Source: Sulfitobacter albidus (GTDB taxonomy: Bacteria > Pseudomonadota > Alphaproteobacteria > Rhodobacterales > Rhodobacteraceae). Taken from it: 64,000 nucleotides of DNA. Under the pieces are notes generated by a model. It saw nothing but the letters and a program-made list of their open reading frames with translations, had not been told where the DNA came from and ran no database searches. The stretch is from contig NZ_CP073581.1 of assembly GCF_018200035.1 (NCBI RefSeq), positions 616,501-680,500 of the forward strand, written 5' to 3'. Every line of letters begins with the position of its first letter. The stretch's first letter is position 1. Positions 35,206-44,361 of the stretch are shown here, one piece after another. Position numbers and translations under genes: made by a program.

Positions 35206-36492
35206 CTAGCGCGCGCCGCTGATCCAGGTATCGCGGACCGCGCGGTCGTCGCCCATCATCACGGTGGCAAAGACATCGTCCCAGATCTCGCCGGCGCGGG
35301 ACGCGCGCTGGGCGATGGCATCGGTCGATTTCAGATCAAGCACGGTGATATCGGCGTACTGGCCGGCGGCAAGCGTCCCGATCTCGTCGTGCAGGTGAAG
35401 CGCGCGGGCGCTGCCAGCCGTTGCAAGCCACAGCAATTGCGACGCGTGCCAGCTCGCCCCGCGTGTTTGGCCCGCCTCATAGGCCGCGGCCATGGTGCGC
35501 AGCATCGAAAAGGATGATCCGCCGCCGGTATCCGTGGCCAGCCCCGTATGCAGCCGGTGCCGCACCATCCGCGCCAGATCAAAATCCCCGGACCCGATAA
35601 AGGCGTTTGACGTCGGGCAATGCACCACCGATGCGCCGACCTCGGACAGGCGCCCGACTTCGCGGTCGGTGAGGTGGATGGCGTGGCCATAGACCCCGCG
35701 CGCGCCCAGAAGGCCATGGGTCTCGTAGGTGTCGAGGTAGTCGCGCGCCTGCGGAAAGAGCGCGCGCACCCATGTCACCTCATCGGGTTGCTCTGACAGG
35801 TGGGTTTGCATCAGGCAATCGGGATGCTCGGCCCAGAGCGCGCCAAGGGCGGTCAGCTGTTCGGCGGAAGACGTGGGTGAAAAGCGCGGCGAGATCGCAT
35901 AGCGGTTGCGGCCCTGCCCGTGGTGGCGCGCGATCAGCGCCTTGCTGTCGTCATAGGCGCTTTGCGCGGTGTCGCGCAGGCCGTCGGGGGCATTGCGGTC
36001 CATGCAGGTCTTGCCGGTGACAATGCATTGGCTGCGCGCGGCGCCCGCGTCAAAGAGCGCGCTTGCGCTGTGCGGATGGATCGTCGCGAAAGAGCACAGC
36101 GTCGTGGTGCCCGCCGCGCGGGTCAGATCCAGCGTGCGCGCGGCAAGCGTCGCGGCCCATGCGGGATCTTGCAGCCGGATCTCTTCGGGAAAAGTATAGG
36201 TGTTGAGCCAGTCAATCAGCCGCTTTCCCCAGCTGGCGATCATGGCCGTCTGGGGATAATGGCTGTGCGCGTCGATAAAGCCGGGGCAGATCAGATCGTC
36301 GCCGTAGGGGATTTCCGCCGCATCCGGATGCGCCGCGCGCAAGTCTGCCGCGCCGCCCACGGCCGTGATCCGCGCACCCTCGATCAGCACGCCGCCCGCG
36401 CTGTCGATGCGCACGCAGTCCTGCCAGGGGGTCTGAAGCGGATCGCCGGAGAACAGGAGCGTCTGCCCGGTCAGCAAGGTCTTTGTATTCAT
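35206..36492 (-). CDS. guaD: Guanine deaminase
   Basis: A 428-residue zinc amidohydrolase that converts guanine to xanthine. The family motif PGFIDAHSHYPQTAMIASWG carries the first histidines; MQTHLSEQPDEV, YGHAIHLTDREV and LATDTGGGSSFSML supply the remaining metal and catalytic residues. Length is standard. It converges on the 8-oxoguanine deaminase operon, which together suggests purine salvage or catabolism nearby. Confidence 0.93.
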   Translation of the reverse strand: MNTKTLLTGQTLLFSGDPLQTPWQDCVRIDSAGGVLIEGARITAVGGAADLRAAHPDAAEIPYGDDLICPGFIDAHSHYPQTAMIASWGKRLIDWLNTYTFPEEIRLQDPAWAATLAARTLDLTRAAGTTTLCSFATIHPHSASALFDAGAARSQCIVTGKTCMDRNAPDGLRDTAQSAYDDSKALIARHHGQGRNRYAISPRFSPTSSAEQLTALGALWAEHPDCLMQTHLSEQPDEVTWVRALFPQARDYLDTYETHGLLGARGVYGHAIHLTDREVGRLSEVGASVVHCPTSNAFIGSGDFDLARMVRHRLHTGLATDTGGGSSFSMLRTMAAAYEAGQTRGASWHASQLLWLATAGSARALHLHDEIGTLAAGQYADITVLDLKSTDAIAQRASRAGEIWDDVFATVMMGDDRAVRDTWISGAR

Positions 36493-36612
36493 GTGCTGGT
36501 TATGTCCGCGATTGGCTGGTGGCGCAATGGGAACGCGCTAGCTTTGCTTCACGCGCCATTGCCCCGCCTCTGGGGGGCACATAAGGTGGCGCAAAATACG
36601 TGAGGGACGGGC

Positions 36613-38010
36613 ATGGCCGAAGACGTGATGACACAGCCGGAGACTGAGGCCGAGCGCGAGGATTACACGCTGTCACAGCGCGACGTGTCCGCGATCCTCT
36701 ATGCCGTTGAAATCGATGATCGGGCCAAGCTGATCGAGCTGATGGAGCCGCTGCACGCCGCCGACATCGCCGACCTTCTCGAGCAGATCAACGCATTCGA
36801 TCGCGCGCGTCTGATCCGGCTTTACGACCGCGAATTCGACGGTGACATCCTGTCGGAACTGGATGAAAGCATCCGCGACGAGGTGATCGCGCTACTCTCG
36901 CCCGCCGTGCTGCAGGAGGCCGTGCGCGAGCTGGACAGCGACGATGTGGTCGACATCCTCGAGGATCTTCAGGATGCCCAGCAGGAAACGATCCTAGACG
37001 CGCTGGAAGACACCGACCGGCTCGCGGTCGAGCAGGCGCTGAGCTATCCCGAGTATTCCGCCGGCCGCCTGATGCAACGCGAGGTCGTGATGGCGCCGGA
37101 GCATTGGACGGTGGGGGAGGCCATCGATCATCTGCGCGCCACGCCCGAGAATGATCTGCCCGATCAGTTCTATCACATCATCATGGTCGATCCGCGCCTG
37201 CATCCGGTGGGCAACGTGACGCTGGGCAAGCTCATGCGCTCAAAACGCGAGACGCCGCTGAAAGCGCTGCTCGAAGACACGTTCGAGGTCTTTCCCGTGA
37301 CCCGCGACGAAGGCGACGTCGCCTATGCGTTCAACCAGTATCACCTGATTTCGGCGCCCGTTGTCGACGAGGAGGGGCGGCTGATCGGCGTGATTACCAT
37401 CGACGACGCGATGGCCGTGCTGGATGAAGAGCACGACGAGGATATCCTGCGCCTTGCCGGCGTCGACAGTGAATCCGCCCTGTCGGATTCGATCCGCGCG
37501 ACGACGCGACGGCGTCTGCCGTGGCTGGCGGTCAATCTCGTGACGGCGATTGCGGCCTCACTGGTGATCGCGCAGTTCGAGGTGGCGCTGTCGCAGATCG
37601 TGGCCCTCGCGGTGCTGATGCCCATCGTCGCCTCGATGGGGGGCAACGCGGGCACGCAAAGCCTCACGGTTGCCGTGCGCTCGCTTGCGACAAAGGATCT
37701 GACCGGATCGAACGTGTGGCGGGTGATCCGGCGTGAGGTGCTGGTGGGGCTGATCAACGGGGTGATCTTTGCGGTGGTGATGGGGATCGTTGGGCTGGTG
37801 TGGTTCGGCTCGCCCGCGCTGGGCTATGTGATCGCATCGGCGATGGTGGTGAATATGGTGGTGGCGGGGCTTGCCGGCACGGGCATTCCCATCGTGCTGG
37901 AGCGGATCGGGATCGACCCCGCGCTTGCCTCGGGCGCATTCGTGACGACCGTGACGGATATCGTCGGCTTCTTTGCCTTCCTCGGCCTTGCCGCATTGGT
38001 GCTTTTGTGA
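36613..38010 (+). CDS. mgtE: Magnesium transporter MgtE
   Basis: A 465-residue Mg2+ channel. The order is the N domain (about 30-135, LHAADIADLLEQINAFDRAR), tandem CBS domains (about 140-265, including YSAGRLMQREVVMAPEHWTV and APVVDEEGRLIGVITIDDAM) and five membrane helices from about 300, with the pore segment MPIVASMGGNAGTQSLTVAV. GAGGGACGGGC precedes the ATG. The stop overlaps the folate cyclo-ligase GTG by 4 bases. Confidence 0.95.
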   Translation: MAEDVMTQPETEAEREDYTLSQRDVSAILYAVEIDDRAKLIELMEPLHAADIADLLEQINAFDRARLIRLYDREFDGDILSELDESIRDEVIALLSPAVLQEAVRELDSDDVVDILEDLQDAQQETILDALEDTDRLAVEQALSYPEYSAGRLMQREVVMAPEHWTVGEAIDHLRATPENDLPDQFYHIIMVDPRLHPVGNVTLGKLMRSKRETPLKALLEDTFEVFPVTRDEGDVAYAFNQYHLISAPVVDEEGRLIGVITIDDAMAVLDEEHDEDILRLAGVDSESALSDSIRATTRRRLPWLAVNLVTAIAASLVIAQFEVALSQIVALAVLMPIVASMGGNAGTQSLTVAVRSLATKDLTGSNVWRVIRREVLVGLINGVIFAVVMGIVGLVWFGSPALGYVIASAMVVNMVVAGLAGTGIPIVLERIGIDPALASGAFVTTVTDIVGFFAFLGLAALVLL

Positions 38011-38582
38011 GCGTGGCCGACCGCAAGGCCGCCGCACGCAAGGCGGCCTTTGCCGCGCGCAAACCACTGTTCGAGGGGGCGAGCGACGCGCAGGCAGGTT
38101 ATCTCAGCGAGGTCCTGGGCGGCTATCGTGGCGTGCCGCTGGCGGGCTACATGCCGATCCGCACCGAGATCGATCCGCGCCCGGCGATGACGGAGGCGAG
38201 CGCGCATGGCCCCGTCGGTGTGCCGGTGATCGAGGCCGAGGGCGCGCCGCTGCGCTTTGCCCGCTGGGATCCCGAGACGGTGATGGTGCCGGGTGCGTTC
38301 GGGGCGGGTATTCCCGCCGATCCGCAGTACTTCACCCCCGAGATCCTGATCGTCCCGCTGCTGGCGTTTTCGCGCGCGGGCGGACGGTTGGGCTATGGCG
38401 GCGGGTTCTACGACCGCACGCTGGAAGTCCTGCGCAGCAGACGCGCGACGCTGGCGATTGGATTTGCCTTTGCGGGGCAGGAAACCGACGATCTGCCGCT
38501 GGAGCCGACCGATCAGCCGCTTGATATGGTAGTGACCGAAGCGGGCGTGATCGACATTGGCAACGGGGCGCGGAATTTTTGA
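38007..38582 (+). CDS. 5-formyltetrahydrofolate cyclo-ligase
   Basis: A 191-residue enzyme that uses ATP to convert 5-formyl-THF to 5,10-methenyl-THF. The family signature LGYGGGFYDRTLEVL lies near residue 132 and IVPLLAFSRAGGR just before. The GTG at 38007 overlaps the mgtE stop (GTGA); another GTG lies two codons later. The last codons lie inside the first hairpin of the terminator at 38571, so termination structure and coding end overlap. Confidence 0.92.
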   Translation: MSVADRKAAARKAAFAARKPLFEGASDAQAGYLSEVLGGYRGVPLAGYMPIRTEIDPRPAMTEASAHGPVGVPVIEAEGAPLRFARWDPETVMVPGAFGAGIPADPQYFTPEILIVPLLAFSRAGGRLGYGGGFYDRTLEVLRSRRATLAIGFAFAGQETDDLPLEPTDQPLDMVVTEAGVIDIGNGARNF

Positions 38583-38615
38583 AAAATTCCGGTTCGGATT
38601 TTTCGAAAAAATCCG
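38571..38615 (+). terminator. Paired AT-rich hairpins (copy C)
   Basis: CGGAATTTTT-G-AAAAATTCCG (38571-38591) and, 3 bases later, CGGATTTTT-CGA-AAAAATCCG (38595-38615). The first contains the TGA of the cyclo-ligase gene. It separates that gene from ymdB 42 bases downstream. Confidence 0.7.
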
Positions 38616-38657
38616 GCGACGGCCGCAAAGGGCGCGTGCGGTAAACGAGGGCGGACG

Positions 38658-39470
38658 ATGAAGATACTGTTTCTGGGCGATGTGATGGGCCGGGCGGGGC
38701 GGCGCGCCATAACCGAGCGGCTGCCGGCGTTGCGCGCGGAGTGGAAGCTCGATTTTGTGGTCGTCAACGGCGAGAACGCGACGTCGGGCATGGGCCTGTC
38801 CGCAGCACACGCCAAGACGCTGCTGGACGCAGGGGCCGATTGCCTGACGCTGGGCGATCACGCGTTTGACCAAAAGGACATGCTCGCCTTTGCCGAACAG
38901 GACGCGCGGATCGTGCGCCCGCTCAATTTCTCGAAAAACGCGCCGGGCAAGGGCGCCCGGGTTTTCAAGACGCAGACTGGCAAGCGCGTGCTGGTCACGC
39001 AGGCGCTGGGGCAGGTGTTCATGAAACGGCCCTTCGACGATCCGTTCTCGGCGCTGGATCAGGTGCTCAAGACGCATCCGCTGGGCGGCATGGTGCAGGC
39101 GATCATCGTCGATATCCATTGCGAGGCGACATCCGAGAAAATGGCCACCGGCCACTGGTGCGACGGGCGCGCGAGCCTTGTTGTGGGCACGCATACCCAT
39201 GTGCCGACCGCCGATGCGATGATCCTGCCCGGCGGCACGGCCTATCTGAGCGATGCGGGCATGTGCGGCGATTACCACTCCGTCATCGGCATGGAAAAGA
39301 CCGAACCGATGCGCCGCTTCATCACCGGCATGCCCAAGGATCGCTTTACCCCCGCGAACGACGAGGCCTCGCTGAGCGGTGTCTACATCGAAACGGATGA
39401 CCGCACGGGCCATGCCACCCGCGTCCAGCCGATCCGGGTGGGGGGAAAACTGCAGCCGAGCGTGCCGTGA
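38658..39470 (+). CDS. ymdB: YmdB-family metallophosphoesterase
   Basis: A 270-residue phosphoesterase of the TIGR00282/YmdB family; the Bacillus homologue hydrolyses 2',3'-cyclic nucleotides. Metal-site motifs: FLGDVMGRAGR at the start, VVNGENATSGMG, LTLGDHAFDQKD and VGTHTHVPTADAM. CGAGGG precedes the ATG. The last bases overlap the GTG of the next gene (GTGA). Confidence 0.93.
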   Translation: MKILFLGDVMGRAGRRAITERLPALRAEWKLDFVVVNGENATSGMGLSAAHAKTLLDAGADCLTLGDHAFDQKDMLAFAEQDARIVRPLNFSKNAPGKGARVFKTQTGKRVLVTQALGQVFMKRPFDDPFSALDQVLKTHPLGGMVQAIIVDIHCEATSEKMATGHWCDGRASLVVGTHTHVPTADAMILPGGTAYLSDAGMCGDYHSVIGMEKTEPMRRFITGMPKDRFTPANDEASLSGVYIETDDRTGHATRVQPIRVGGKLQPSVP

Positions 39471-40396
39471 GCCGTCGGGACATCGCGTTCTTCAGCGCCG
39501 TTCTGCTGGCGATGGGCGCGGGGTGGGGCCTGTCGACGCCGCTGTCGAAAATCGCGGTCAGTACGGGCTACGGGCCGTTTGGCCTGATCTTTTGGCAGCT
39601 GATGCTGGGGATCGTGCTGATGGGCGGTGCCTGCGTGCTGCGCGGCACGCCCCTGCCGCTGGGGCGCGCGGCGATCCGGGCCTATGTGGCGATTGCGCTG
39701 ATCGGCACCGTCTTTCCCAATACGCTGTCCTATTCGGCGGCGGTGCATCTGCCCTCGGGCATCATGTCGCTGTTGCTGAGCATCATCCCGATGTTCGGCT
39801 TTGCCATCGCGCTGGCGCTGGGCAATGACACCTTCGCGCGGCGCCGGTTCGTCGGGCTGGTGTTCGGCCTGGTCGGCGTTCTGATCCTGATCTCGCCCAC
39901 GGTGGATCTGGGTCTGCCCGTGCCGCTGGGCTGGGCGGCGGTCTATCTGGTTGTCGCCCTTTTTTACGCGTTCGAGGGAAATTACGTCGCGCGCTGGGGT
40001 GTGGCGGGGCTTGATCCCTTTCAGTTGATGCTCGGCGCCTCGGTGGTCGGGGTATTGTGTATCGCGCCGCCGATGATACTGCGCGGACAATTCATCGCGC
40101 CGGTCTGGCCCTTGCCGGTGGCGCAGGCCGCGCTGATCGGCAGTTCGGTGCTGCATGTGGTGGTCTACGCCGCCTACGTCTGGCTTGTGGGCCGGGCCGG
40201 GGCCGTTTTTGCCGTGCAGGTCAGCTATTTGGTGACGGGCTTCGGGCTGTTCTGGGCCTGGCTTATCCTTGATGAGCGTTTGGGGCCGGGGGCGTGGATT
40301 GCCGCTTGCGCGATGTTTGCGGGCATCTATCTGGTGCAGCCACGGCTGCGCCCGCGCAGCGCGCTTGCCCCGCGCGCGGCGATAGGCGATAGCTAG
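39467..40396 (+). CDS. DMT/EamA-family transporter
   Basis: A 309-residue inner-membrane protein with about ten helices in two EamA repeats. The first repeat has GAGWGLSTPLSKIAVSTGYG and the second GAVFAVQVSYLVTGFGLFWA and LGPGAWIAACAMFAGIYL. The substrate is unknown. It starts with GTG overlapping the ymdB stop. Confidence 0.88.
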   Translation: MSRRDIAFFSAVLLAMGAGWGLSTPLSKIAVSTGYGPFGLIFWQLMLGIVLMGGACVLRGTPLPLGRAAIRAYVAIALIGTVFPNTLSYSAAVHLPSGIMSLLLSIIPMFGFAIALALGNDTFARRRFVGLVFGLVGVLILISPTVDLGLPVPLGWAAVYLVVALFYAFEGNYVARWGVAGLDPFQLMLGASVVGVLCIAPPMILRGQFIAPVWPLPVAQAALIGSSVLHVVVYAAYVWLVGRAGAVFAVQVSYLVTGFGLFWAWLILDERLGPGAWIAACAMFAGIYLVQPRLRPRSALAPRAAIGDS

Positions 40397-40421
40397 ATAC
40401 TCGCGCTGCAGGAGACATCGC

Positions 40422-42193
40422 ATGCCGCTATTCGAGCTGAGCCAATTTGCGCAGGCGATCCTTGCGCTGACCGTCGTGGCCGCGATGTTCGTGTTGTTCC
40501 TGCGCGAGACGCTGCCGACCGAGGTGGTCGCACTTGGCGGTGCGGCGGTGCTGCTGGCGACGGGGTTGCTGCCCTATGATCTGGCCCAAGGGGTGCTGTC
40601 GAACGCGGCCCCCTGGACGATTGCGGCGATGTTCATCGTGATGGGGGCCCTGGTGCGCACCGGTGCGCTTGCAGTGCTGACGGGGCTTGCCGAACGCTAT
40701 GCCCGCAGCAATCCGCGCCTTGCGGTGATCGGCGTCATCGTTTCCGTCATGGGGGCGAGTGCGATCATGAACAACACGCCCGTCGTCGTCGTGATGATCC
40801 CCGTCGTCGTGCAATTGGCCAAGACGCTGGGCACCAAAGCGTCCAAGCTGCTGATCCCGCTGAGCTATGCCGCGATCATGGGCGGGTCGCTGACGCTGCT
40901 GGGCACCTCGACCAACCTGCTTGTGGACGGTGTGGCGCGCAATCAGGGGATGGAGCCCTTCGGCATCTTCGAGATCCTGCCAGTGGGCCTTGTCGTCTGC
41001 GCGTGGGGGTTGATCTATATGGCCACCATCGGGCGCCGCCTGCTGCCCGAGCGCGACAGCATGGCGGGCATGCTGGGCGACCGGTCCAAGATGAAATTCT
41101 TTTCCGAGGCGGTGATCCCCCCGATAGTAACCTCATCGGGCGCGAGGTGCTGGACGTGAACCTGTTCAAACGCCAGGGCGTGCGCCTGATCGACGTGATC
41201 CGCGGCGATGCCTCCCTGCGCCGCTCGCTTGAAGGGGTGACGTTGCAGACCGGGGACCGGGTGGTGCTGCGCACGCAGATGGCCGAACTGCTGAGCCTTC
41301 AGGCCACGCCGGAGCTGAAACGCGTGGATCAGGTCTCGGCGGTGGAGACGACGACGGTCGAGGTGCTCATCACGCCCGGCTGCAAGATGATCGGGCGCAG
41401 TTTGGGGTCGCTGCGCCTGCGGCGGCGCTACGGTGTCTATCCGCTGGCCGTGCACCGGCGCAACCAGAACATCGGGCGGCAGCTGGACGATCTGATCGTG
41501 CGCGTGGGCGACACGCTGCTGCTGGAGGGCGCGCCGGAGGACATCCAGCGCCTCTCGTCCGATATGGACATGGTCGACGTGTCGACCCCGTCGCAGCGCG
41601 CCTATCGCCGCGGCCACGCACCCATCGCCATCGCCGCCCTTCTGGGCATCGTCACGCTGGCGGCCTTTGGCGTGGCGCCCATTCTGATGCTGGCGGTGAT
41701 CGCCGTGGCCATCGTGCTGCTGACCGGCTGCATCGACGCCGAAGAGGCGTTCTCCTTTGTCGACGGGCGCCTGCTTGCGCTGATCTTTTCCATGCTCGCG
41801 GTGGGGGCCGCGTTGCAGCACACGGGCGCGGTCCAGCTGATCGTTGACGGGATTTCCCCCGTGTTGATGGGGCTGCCGCCGGGGGGCGTGATATTCTGTG
41901 TGTTCCTGCTGACGACCGTCTTTACCGAGATCGTGAGCAACAACGCGGTCGCCGTCATCATGACGCCGATTGCCATCTCGCTTGCCGCCGCCCTGGGCCT
42001 TGATCCACGTGCACTGGTGGTGGCGGTGATGATCGCGGCGTCCTGCGCGTTTGCCACGCCCATCGGCTATCAGACCAACACGCTGGTCTACGGGCCGGGG
42101 GGCTACACCTTCACCGATTTCATGAAGGTCGGCATCCCGCTTAACCTGTCGATGTCGGTGGTCGCCAGCCTTGTGATTCCGCTGATCTGGTAG
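40422..42193 (+). pseudogene. SLC13-type permease with TrkA-C domains, frameshifted
   Basis: Two readings meet at the C-run 41117-41122. One added base joins MKFFSEAVIPP to DSNLIGREVLDVNLFKRQG, giving an uninterrupted 590-residue protein. The N-terminal membrane half has SAIMNNTPVVVVMIPVVVQL and GGSLTLLGTSTNLLVDGVAR. Two RCK/TrkA-C domains lie in the middle (about 215-370). The C-terminal membrane half has EIVSNNAVAVIMTPIA and TPIGYQTNTLVYGPGGYTF. These are typical of sulfate/anion SLC13 (DASS) permeases. With no other defect, a sequencing slip is plausible. A second intact member lies at 44362. Confidence 0.8.
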
Positions 42194-42195
42194 CC

Positions 42196-43053
42196 TCAGC
42201 CGCGCCGGAACCACGCGACGAAGGGCAGGGCGACCAGATACATCGTGATGCCGTAGACCGCCGCCGGCAGCGCCATGGTCGAAAACCCCTCGCTTTGCCC
42301 CGAAATCAGGGCGGCCAGCGTGATGCCCAGCGTGGCGTTCTGCACGCCCGTCTCGATCGACACGGTACGCGCGGCCTGACGGCCCAGCCCCAGTGCGGCC
42401 GCGATCCCCAGACCCGCCAGCATCAGCACGACGTTGAGCGTCATCAGCGCGGGCCCAAGCCGGGGAAGGTTGTCGACAAAGAGCGACCAGTTCCCCGCAA
42501 GGGCGGCCAACACGATCACGACAAACAGTACCGTGGCCACGCGGGTCAGCACCGGCTCCGCCCGGTTGGCGAAACCCGGCGCGAAATGGCGGATCAGCAC
42601 GCCGAGGGCCACGGGCAGGGCCGTGATGACGAACATCGCGATGCCCAGGGCGGTCACGTTTACCGCTGGCGCCGCATCACCCATGAAATGCACCACGGCC
42701 CAGGCCGCGAGGATCGGCACGGTCAGCACACTGACGAGCGAGATCACCGCCGTCAGCGACACCGACAGCGCCACGTCGCCGCGCGCCAGGCGGCTCAGCA
42801 TATTTGACGTCACGCCACCGGGGCAAAGCGCGATCAGCATCACGCCCACGGCCAGTTCCGGCCCCAGCCCAAAGGCGCGCACCACGGCGTAGGCCGCGAC
42901 AGGCAGCAGAACCAGCTGGCACGCGGCACCCACGGCAAAGCCGCGCGGGCGGGTGGCAACCCGCCGGAAATCCGCCACGGTCAGCCCGATGCCGAGCGAC
43001 AGCATGATGATCGCCAGCGAGATCGGCAAAACGACGTTGATGAGGGTGTCCAT
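42196..43053 (-). CDS. Bile acid:sodium symporter family protein
   Basis: A 285-residue membrane protein of the BASS/SBF family with about nine helices. MLSLGIGLTVADFRRVATRP, LIALCPGGVTSNMLSRLARG and SIETGVQNATLGITLAALIS are the sodium-binding and crossover motifs. ATG 43053 follows AAGGAG; a longer frame exists but lacks a site. It probably carries an organic acid. Its stop is 2 bases from that of the convergent SLC13 gene. Confidence 0.9.
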   Translation of the reverse strand: MDTLINVVLPISLAIIMLSLGIGLTVADFRRVATRPRGFAVGAACQLVLLPVAAYAVVRAFGLGPELAVGVMLIALCPGGVTSNMLSRLARGDVALSVSLTAVISLVSVLTVPILAAWAVVHFMGDAAPAVNVTALGIAMFVITALPVALGVLIRHFAPGFANRAEPVLTRVATVLFVVIVLAALAGNWSLFVDNLPRLGPALMTLNVVLMLAGLGIAAALGLGRQAARTVSIETGVQNATLGITLAALISGQSEGFSTMALPAAVYGITMYLVALPFVAWFRRG

Positions 43054-43130
43054 GATGGCGGCTCCTTGCGGTTTGGGTGCAGGTTTGCACGCCGCCGCCG
43101 CGGCGCCAAGAGCCGTTGCCCGCGCACACG

Positions 43131-43163
43131 AAAAAAGGAGGATGGAATTCCCCATCCTCCTTT
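43131..43163 (-). terminator. Rho-independent terminator of the DUF481 gene
   Basis: A 12-base stem AAAGGAGGATGG / CCATCCTCCTTT with a 6-base loop. On the minus strand it is followed by six Ts. It lies about 57 bases after the stop at 43220. Confidence 0.9.
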
Positions 43164-43219
43164 CCTGTCGGCCATGCGGTCCCGAGGGATCGCGACCGCG
43201 CGGCGTGTGCGCGGTGGGT

Positions 43220-44074
43220 TTAGAAGCCCAGCACCAGCGAGACGCCCAGCGTGTTGTCGGTTGACCGCAGACCCGGTGTCGGGTCGGTGTTGTAATCGGT
43301 CCGGTAGTTGATCCGGGTCGACAGGTTGTTCGTCACCTTGAAATTCACACCGGCGTCGTTGACCAGAACGGTGTTGGTGTCAGAGCCGAGGATCTCGGTA
43401 TCCATGGTGAAGGACACCGTGTCGCTGAAGGCATAGTAGTAGCGCGAGGAGACGATCGCCGCCGCTTCGGTATCGGACTGGTCGTTCACATCCTTGAAAT
43501 AGCGCACGCCGGGGCCGGCCTGCACACGCCAGGTGTGATCGGGTTTGTTCAGAACACGGTAGCCCGCACCAAAGCCGAGGAAAGCATCGGTTTCGGCACC
43601 GTCGATTTCGTTGCCCGCGTCATCTTCGAGGAAACCGTCGTACTGGTAGCGCGCCAGGCCAAAGGCATAGACCTGCGGCGTGAAATAGCGGCTGCCCTCG
43701 TAGGTGGCAAAGACCTTCTCTTCGCTCTTGTCGCCGTTGTCCTCACCGTAGCGCAGCGCAAAGCCGCCAAGGTGGTTCCAGTCGCCCACGCCGTAGGTCA
43801 CGCGGCCGGCGCCCACGATGGATCCGGTGTCGGTGTTGCCGCTGGTGCCGGCTGCGGACAGGGCGAGCGAGCCGCGAAAGCCCTGTGCGACGCCGTTGGG
43901 GCCAAAGCGGTCCGCGTCTTCGCCGACGGTCAGATCATCGTTCACGTCGTCGGTGATGTCGTCGATGTCGTCGTTCAGCGTTTCGATACCGGTCAGGCTC
44001 GATTGGGCGGCAACGGGGGCCGCAGCCATCAGCGCGATGAAAGAGACGGTGGCGAATTTGGTAAGCGTGTTCAT
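43220..44074 (-). CDS. DUF481 outer-membrane beta-barrel protein
   Basis: A 284-residue outer-membrane protein. The Sec signal MNTLTKFATVSFIALMAAAP ends near VAAQ (about residue 24). An acidic linker full of D/N follows (LNDDIDDITDDVNDDLTVG), then the DUF481 barrel from about 65, with AAGTSGNTDTGSIVGAGRVT and a terminal LGVSLVLGF, the aromatic C-terminus used for BAM insertion. Function unknown. It is well placed for high expression, with its own promoter region and a strong terminator. Confidence 0.88.
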   Translation of the reverse strand: MNTLTKFATVSFIALMAAAPVAAQSSLTGIETLNDDIDDITDDVNDDLTVGEDADRFGPNGVAQGFRGSLALSAAGTSGNTDTGSIVGAGRVTYGVGDWNHLGGFALRYGEDNGDKSEEKVFATYEGSRYFTPQVYAFGLARYQYDGFLEDDAGNEIDGAETDAFLGFGAGYRVLNKPDHTWRVQAGPGVRYFKDVNDQSDTEAAAIVSSRYYYAFSDTVSFTMDTEILGSDTNTVLVNDAGVNFKVTNNLSTRINYRTDYNTDPTPGLRSTDNTLGVSLVLGF

Positions 44075-44245
44075 CGTTAAGTTTCCTGTTCAGGAGGGGC
44101 CCGGGCGTGTCGCCGCAGGAGCATCTTTGCTGCTGCGGGATCTACGCCCAACCCCTTGCCCACGCGACGTAAATCGCGCGTGCGCCGCGCGAGGGGAAAG
44201 TGCGCGCATCAAATTTATCTCTCTTGATTTGCGCGTGGGCGGACA

Positions 44246-44321
44246 GGGTGCGCAAAACACGCCAAAGCTGTGTGCGGATGGCGAAAACGCGCCTGACGTG
44301 TCGGGAAATATTTGCGCACCC
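44246..44321. promoter_or_regulatory. Inverted GGGTGCGCAAA repeats upstream of the DUF481 gene
   Basis: GGGTGCGCAAA (44246-44256) and its exact reverse complement TTTGCGCACCC (44311-44321) flank 54 bases in the gap between the DUF481 and SLC13 genes. A further TTTGCGC lies at 44228-44234. They could be binding sites of one regulator bound cooperatively. The regulator is unknown. Confidence 0.35.
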
Positions 44322-44361
44322 CTTGTAACCCAACGCGCGGTACAGTCGCCCGCAGCGCCGC

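Noticed and set aside
37824-39413. 529-residue minus-strand reading across the folate cyclo-ligase and ymdB genes
   Set aside because: Antisense shadow; it crosses the paired hairpins and has no domain.
41015-42214. 399-residue minus-strand reading across the SLC13 gene
   Set aside because: Antisense shadow of a recognised transporter; Gln/His/Arg-rich composition.
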